Source: Diadema setosum (lineage: Eukaryota > Echinodermata > Echinoidea > Diadematoida > Diadematidae). Taken from it: 64,000 nucleotides of DNA. Each line of letters opens with the position of its first letter. The stretch's first letter is position 1. This document shows positions 60,201-64,000 of this stretch, piece after piece. Where the stretch lies: the NCBI RefSeq assembly GCF_964275005.1, contig NC_092685.1:35805018-35869017 (forward strand). The letters run 5' to 3'. Position numbers and translations under genes: made by a program. Under the pieces are notes generated by a model. It made no database searches. It saw only the letters and a list, made by a program, of their open reading frames with translations, and was not told the DNA's origin.

Positions 60201-63200
60201 TTTACAGTATAAAATGAGGTCACCCTCCAATTCCTAGAGAATGTGTAAGCATGCAATGTCATTCAGTACATAGACACTAGACAACACTATGAGATTTGTG
60301 TGTCATAGCCTTGTGGATAGAATAAAAAAAGGAGTGATGAGTGTACCTAAAGAAGACATTACTGTCACCATATTCTTCCTTCTTGATCCAGCCAGCAAGG
60401 GACACCACGGCCAGGGCACGGTCAGGGTAGTGAGTTGCCAGATGCCAGGCTCCATGACCACCCATTGAATGTCCAGCAAAGATGACTTGGTTGGCCACTG
60501 GCTTGTTGACCATCCAAGGTACCTGTGCCATGAGCTGGTAGAATATAGATTGTAAAAAAGCATTATAACTCTTAATGGATGTTTGTAATACATATGTGTA
60601 CATGTACTTGAGAAATACTACAAGCAACTTGAAAAGCATTTTACACTGCTCCAAATATGTCTTTAACAATAATGACAACAAAATTTACTTCTGTGAAGAA
60701 TGTACATTGAGTTCTCATCCAACTCCTCAATATCTACAGTATATGAGGTCAGGTTCAAAGGCATTGCTCCAGTGAGCCCTAACTGATGACAATTTTGCAT
60801 TACAGTACCCCAGAAAAAGAGCTCAAATACAAGATATTATGACATATATGAAATATTATGGAATCATTATGCTTACACACATTGACAGCATAATCTATGG
60901 ATAGGAACAGTCTTTGTCTATATATCATTCTAATGGTACATTCCAGTAACATAAGTGCCAAACATTCTACAGCTTGTTAGGTGGTACCTATATCATATGT
61001 TAAAATGTTATTATGTTTGAATGCCACATTTCTTTCCACTGCCAACCAAGCTCTTGGATATAATGTATTGCACTCCAATATGGCCATAATAAGTACCAGC
61101 AAAAACATTGAATTCACAATGAAGTAACCTTAGGATGCAGTTAAGATTACGCTGTTGCGTTTATACCCTGGCATACACAATAACTAGAATTCACATCAAT
61201 GCTCATGGAAGAATAAAGATAGAAAATATACTCTAATCTGTTCAATGCTGACATGAATTTTATTATCACTAATTAAGGCCAATCAGAACTTTGGGGTACA
61301 GTTGACAAGTCATGGGTGCCTTAATATACCTGGGGTGGTATTCTGAAATCCTTCCTAGGAAGAAATTTCTTCCTAAGTCAGGATTTTTTCAAAGGTGTTA
61401 TTCTGAAAATCTTCCTAAGTTTCTTCCTAAGTCTGTTCCTAATTTTTTTCCAAAACTTAGGAGGAAACTTAGGAAGGGGGCGGGAGTATGCAAATTTCTG
61501 ACTTAGGAAGAAGTTGGTATTCTAGAATGCACTTAGGGAAGAAATTTAGGAAGATATTTAGGAAAGCTCCACCCCTGTCCTAAGTACGTTGTTAAGAATA
61601 GCAAGCTGCTGACATCGTGATAGGTGCGTTTGTCATTCACTGTGCGCACATGTACTTTGATGCGCGAAATGAGCGTGAGAAAAGGGACATGCCGCGCACA
61701 CGTGTATTTGACCCTACGTCATAGTAATATGCGATTGTCATTGGTTGGTTCCTTATGATACGGCATTCTGTATTGGCTTAAGAAAGGAAGTGGGCGGGGA
61801 TAAGGATGGCCTAATTTGCATTAAGAAGTGCTTATGAAGAAATTTCAGAATACCAATTCTGTCTTTCCTAAGCACTTCCTAAGTTTCTGACTTAGGAAGA
61901 AACTTAGGAAGAAACTTAGGAAGATTTTCAGAATACCACCCCTGTTCCCTACCAGCAACGGGTGGCCTATGTACACTGTAATCAATCAATGGGGATTTCA
62001 GAATCCAGGACTGAATGGGTTAAGTACAACTCGCTACAAAATTGATGCAACCATAAAGTAACAAACCTGCTCTAATCTGTCCAGTGCTGTCATGGATGTC
62101 AATGTCCCAGGGCCCTCCCAGTTGTGTGCACCGTGTCTGCAGATTATGTGCACAAATAGCTTAAAGGGATCGTACAGTTTTGGTTGAGACCTAATTTCAG
62201 GTTTCTAACATTTTTGGTGAGATAATGAGAAACCTCTTATGAAATATGAAAGAGCATGTAATTCTATGAGGAATTCAACGTTTATTTGATGAAAATTGGT
62301 TTTGAAATGGCTGAGATATCCAAAAAAGAGCGATTCTCATAGTACGATCGCTTTGTTTTACTTTGTTTTTGGATGTTTCAATCATTCCAAACCCGATTTT
62401 CATCAAATAAACTTTGAATTCCTCTTAAAATGGTATGCTCTGTACTATATCATAAGTGTTTTCTTGGTATCTCGAAAAAAGTTAAAAGCCCAATTCTCAT
62501 TTCCACCAATACTGTACCATCCCTTTAACCCGTTGAGGACGAGTCCTGAGTATACTCCGGCAAGTGTCTATGGGAAATGCGTGTTCTAGCAAAATCAGCC
62601 TGTCTTCAACCGGCTAAAACATCATGGCAGCCATATTCTGACTCGTACAGTTCAAGCGGAGCAAAGTGGTGTTCACAGCACTGTTGAGTATAGATGTCTT
62701 TAGAAACCACATAAATCTGTGATAAACTCTCTTGCTCATCAGTACAATGCTATCAGCAATTATTTTTACTATGGTGTCATATTTTAGAGAATACAACCTG
62801 TCTGGGATGGATACATTTTTTAGTACCCCCCCCCCCCCCCATGTGTGTGTGCCTCCTGTTTCCATATAGATCAACTGCAGATGACATGCACTAACAATCA
62901 CAAAGAACATAATAACAGAAAAATGCAGGGAACTGAGAATTAGGTCCATTGTGCAGGGTCACTGCAGTTATACATAAGCATGCAATGCAAGGTACTTGTT
63001 GAAGTCATGTGCAACTTGTGAATTTCTATGTGCACATAGAATAACCTCAGATTGACATGGCACATGAGAATTCCTTCCAGGATGCACAAATGGTCAAAGA
63101 ATGGTCAACTGTCTTCTTACACATTTGTACTTACCTTGTGGGAGCCAGGACCCATGCCTTCTCCAGGCCAAACTTCCATTGGCCATCCTTGTCCATTCTC

Positions 63201-63259
63201 TTGTAGCCATCAGCCTGATTCTGGGCAGGCACTCCAGTGCCATGAAGGGTCAGTACCAC
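42305..63259 (-). CDS. alpha/beta-hydrolase (peptidase S9-like) protein, 14 exons, 5' incomplete
   Basis: Exons in transcript order: 63135-63259, 62067-62136, 60347-60534, 59136-59187, 57581-57628, 56650-56711, 55385-55471, 53935-54217, 53430-53540, 51819-51906, 51058-51168, 44446-44667, 43435-43604, 42305-42439 (TAG). All junctions are AG/GT on the - strand, and the frame holds through 1,752 bases (583 residues). Numbered from the first visible residue, the triad is Ser88 in GHSMGG, Asp173 in RIGANDRTVHP and His205 in GKEHWWWD, with LHGTG at 5-9 as oxyanion-hole element. Prolyl-oligopeptidase-type enzymes cleave peptides or esters; the substrate here cannot be told. A long non-catalytic C-terminal part follows. 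The start, and any signal peptide, lie beyond 63259. No other cluster genes suggest a pathway. Confidence 0.87.
42539..42699. mobile_element. palindromic MITE (TGGGCCCCATTTCATAAAA family), copy 2
   Basis: Same arms and inner inverted repeats as 27662-27821, in the same orientation. It lies in the last intron of the hydrolase gene, between 42439 and 43435. Confidence 0.85.
43186..43410. mobile_element. MITE with TACTGTATA termini
   Basis: The left end TACTGTATAAGCTGTTA is complemented by TAACAGCATATACAGTA on the right, with inner TTTTCGC/GCGAAA words. TA at both ends would fit a mariner-type TA target. It lies just beyond the hydrolase exon at 43435-43604. Confidence 0.65.
45295..50797. mobile_element. 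possible 5.5-kb element bounded by inverted repeats
   Basis: ATATGTG-4-GCTCC-5-AATGAGTCAAAAGTCGCA at 45293-45331 is matched in inverted orientation by the complement of ATATGTG-4-GCTCC-5-AATGAGTCATAAGTCGCA at about 50759-50797; 31 of 39 positions agree with identical spacing. The enclosed DNA holds two CpG-rich blocks near its ends (about 45560-45780 and 50400-50560) and a later SINE insertion. No long transposase frame exists, so it would be non-autonomous or decayed. No target duplication was found. It fills most of the longest hydrolase intron. Confidence 0.45.
47590..47840 (+). mobile_element. tRNA-derived SINE with (ATT)n tail
   Basis: A box TGGCATAGTGG at 47599 and B box AGTTCGAATCC at 47642 sit 32 bases apart. 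A central block TGTGTCCCTCTCGACCCAGG and TATAAATGGGTACC follows, then a 3' end in ATTATTATTATTATC. The (ATT)n tail is the same type as that of the LINE at 31670, so a CR1/L2-type LINE may have mobilised it. The tRNA-like part is well kept but has no clear tRNA identity. It lies inside the long hydrolase intron. Confidence 0.85.
53045..53403. mobile_element. long palindromic TTAA-type element
   Basis: Arms of about 170 bases, roughly 90% complementary by eye, run from AGGGGATGGCTAGTAAC to GTTACTAGCCATCCCCT. The left flank is TTAA (53041-53044) and the right TCAA (53404-53407), consistent with one mutated TTAA duplication. The centre is near 53225. Near-identical short frames on both strands reflect the palindrome. 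The right end lies about 25 bases from the hydrolase exon at 53430-53540. Confidence 0.8.
54347..54810. mobile_element. diverged, incomplete copy of the GTGACC-ended element
   Basis: It starts GTGACTGTGAATCACAAAAC and follows the copy at 58106-58796 for about 460 bases (shared TTTTCAGCAGTTTTTCTACA and TTTCTTGAAA-TCCTTT). It loses similarity near AGCATGGCTT at 54801-54810, and no matching right end is seen. Confidence 0.7.
55385..63259 (-). CDS. catalytic alpha/beta-hydrolase module of the hydrolase gene
   Basis: The first seven visible exons give residues 1-211. VVLTLHGTGVPAQNQADGY is the strand and oxyanion loop; KAWVLAPTRHGAHNWEGPG follows; QVIFAGHSMGGHGAWHLATH is the nucleophile elbow; VVSLAGWIKKEEYGD, then SLPVLTRIGANDRTVHPFFV carries the acid; and LLKERGINVTYSELAGKEHW carries the histidine. 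The order and spacing match the S9/dienelactone-hydrolase-like fold. Exons of 48-88 bases are unusually short, and several introns hold mobile elements. Confidence 0.85.
55840..56577. mobile_element. non-autonomous TIR transposon, copy 2 (TTGTA target duplication)
   Basis: An inverted, 738-bp copy of 7007-7739. It starts CCAAGGAGGTTTTATACATG, ends with the complement of CCAAGGAGGTTGAAGAGATG, and is flanked by TTGTA at 55835-55839 and 56578-56582. The internal sequence matches copy 1 at nearly every position by eye, so both are recent. It lies in the hydrolase intron between 55471 and 56650, only about 70 bases from the latter exon. Confidence 0.85.
56791..56888. mobile_element. 98-bp TTAA mini-element, copy 1
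   Basis: TTAA (56787-56790), CAGGTTGAGCAC ... ATCCTCAACGGG, TTAA (56889-56892). The right half contains CGAGTATACTCGGGACTC, matching CGAGTCCTGAGTATACTC in the copy at 62529. Confidence 0.65.
58106..58796. mobile_element. 691-bp element with 29-bp GTGACC termini
   Basis: The left end GTGACCGTGCATCACAAAAC(GAACAAAAAG) is mirrored by the complement of GTGACCCTGCATCACAAAAC(GAACAAAAAG), differing at one base in about 30. TA may be the target duplication. No coding frame is present. It lies in the hydrolase intron between 57628 and 59136. Confidence 0.8.
58852..58923. mobile_element. 72-bp TTAA mini-element
   Basis: TTAA (58848-58851), CCCGTTCCATACGG ... CTGTACGGATCGGG, TTAA (58924-58927). The termini start CCCG like the elements at 62529 and (inverted end) 56888, but the interior differs. 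Confidence 0.55.
59995..60210. mobile_element. MITE with TACTGTAAA termini
   Basis: TATACTGTAAAGAATGT on the left is matched by ACATTCCTAATTTTACAGTATA-type text on the right (complement TACTGTAAAATTAGGAATG), with inner TTTCGC words. It resembles 43186-43410 in its terminal TACTGTA. It lies in the hydrolase intron between 59187 and 60347. Confidence 0.6.
61331..61944. mobile_element. TIR element built of CTTAGGAAGAAA repeats
   Basis: GGGGTGGTATTCTGAAA at the left end is complemented by TTTCAGAATACCACCCC at the right. Between them, CTTAGGAAG/CTTCCTAAG words recur more than ten times near both ends, surrounding a unique core with a CGCGCACACG segment. No coding frame or certain target duplication was seen. 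It lies in the hydrolase intron between 60534 and 62067. Confidence 0.75.
62165..62524. mobile_element. 360-bp TTAA-flanked palindromic element, Kolobok/piggyBac-like
   Basis: TTAA (62161-62164), AGGGATCGTACAGTTTTGGT ... CCAATACTGTACCATCCCT, TTAA (62525-62528). Inner inverted segments such as TTTTCATCAAATAAAC and GTTTATTTGATGAAAA show that the whole is a fold-back. The superfamily is inferred from the target and the AGGG start. Confidence 0.75.
62529..62613. mobile_element. 85-bp TTAA mini-element abutting the previous element
   Basis: It starts CCCGTTGAGGACGAGTCC directly after the TTAA that ends the 62165-62524 element and finishes GTCTTCAACCGG before CTAA (62614-62617), a one-base variant of TTAA. 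Confidence 0.6.
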
Positions 63260-63640
63260 CTGTGGTGGGTCGTAGACAGGTAAAAACATATATGCATAGG
63301 TATGAATGGTTGACATTTTCACACTGAGAAGGCTCTACAAATTGAAGGGCTGACAAAAATACCCTACAAACTGACAGGAAAAAAAAAAAAAAAACTAGGG
63401 AGAATAAAAGACTCAACAGGCTCAACGGCAACAACAAAAATCCTTATAAGAATCGTACAGCCAAAAAAAAAAGCCATGAAAACTGAACAATAAGCGAAAA
63501 ACATCACTCTATGAGAATTTAAAAAATTGACAAAAGGAGGCTTCAATGATGGAAGTGTTTAGCAGAAATGCTCCAAGAATAAGAGAGGTAGCAAGAAAGA
63601 AAAAAAAATGGCCATGTGAATAAAGCTGTTAAGGTGTGAT
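63260..63640. other. hydrolase intron or upstream sequence
   Basis: Low-complexity A-rich stretches (63379-63394 and 63600-63608) and no recognised exon. The in-frame upstream extension VYDPP before 63259 is open, so the first listed exon might start a little earlier. Confidence 0.35.
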
Positions 63641-64000
63641 TTCACGGAGCACGCGAACGATTTGCGGAGGACGCGAATGGCAAAATCCAGCATTCGTATT
63701 TTAGTCTGCAAAAGATCGCCAAACGAACGTGAGGGTTCTGAAGCATCGTCAATTGTTCGCGAATGTCGTTTTTACTTCGGCGAGAATTTAAAAAAAGTTT
63801 GAAATTTTTTGCGAACCTTTTCCGCACACTTGGTCTTGATTTGCTCGTGAATTGTTCTCGAAAGTGTCTTCAAAGCCTTGTCATATGCGCAAGACCTTCG
63901 CAAGACACGTGCGATGTTCGCAAAATGTTCGTGAAACCCCAAACAGACTCCGAAACTTTGAAGAATGTCTCGCGTATGTTACACGAAATCTGCGAAGTTT
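63641..64000. repeat. edge-cut repeat rich in TTCGC/GCGAA words
   Basis: GGTGTGATTTCACGGAGCAC opens a stretch in which GCGAA, TTCGC and TTCGCG recur about every 20-30 bases up to the window end. Such sub-terminal motif clusters are typical of large DNA transposons, but the other end is outside the window. Confidence 0.4.

Overview
The window looks like nuclear DNA of a marine invertebrate, most likely a deuterostome and perhaps an echinoderm. That taxonomic placement is inferred from the style of the repeats and was not tested by any search. Coding sequence is split into many short exons with GT/AG introns. Introns and spacers are packed with microsatellites, tRNA-derived SINEs, LINE fragments, and small terminal-inverted-repeat (TIR) elements. 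No rRNA gene, CRISPR array, operon or viral gene was recognised.

Two real protein-coding genes converge on each other. On the + strand, 12855-37571 holds 22 phase-consistent exons of a TRPM-family cation channel: N-terminal melastatin homology regions, six transmembrane helices with a Y-G-E pore motif, a TRP helix and a C-terminal coiled coil. It carries no NUDT9-H or alpha-kinase tail. Up to three further 5' exons at 3380-3474, 4494-4525 and 9117-9282 are proposed with lower confidence. On the - strand, 14 exons from 63259 down to 42305 encode the C-terminal 583 residues of a multidomain serine hydrolase of the alpha/beta-hydrolase (peptidase S9-like) type, with a visible Ser-Asp-His triad; its 5' end lies beyond the window. 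The two genes meet tail to tail across about 4.7 kb (37572-42304), which holds the 3' UTRs, a SINE and a broken LINE.

Region by region: 1-12854 is upstream or intronic sequence with two TIR transposons (7007-7739 and 9700-10298). The first large TRPM intron (13036-20919) holds a decayed IS630/Tc1-mariner transposase, poly-G/poly-C repeats, a ten-copy tandem array of about 168 bp, and four identical 269-bp SINE-like units inside one 12-bp target-site duplication. TRPM introns from 21 to 36 kb carry palindromic elements, a CR1/L2-type LINE fragment and a TTAA-flanked element. The hydrolase introns (42-63 kb) contain a possible 5.5-kb element bounded by inverted repeats, a second copy of the 7007-7739 transposon, and several TTAA-targeting mini-elements, one abutting another at a single shared TTAA.

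The genes show no obvious functional link: one is a plasma-membrane type channel, the other a hydrolase. The most unusual material is in the mobile elements: the SINE tetramer, the TTNTA-targeting TIR family, and the TTAA mini-elements.
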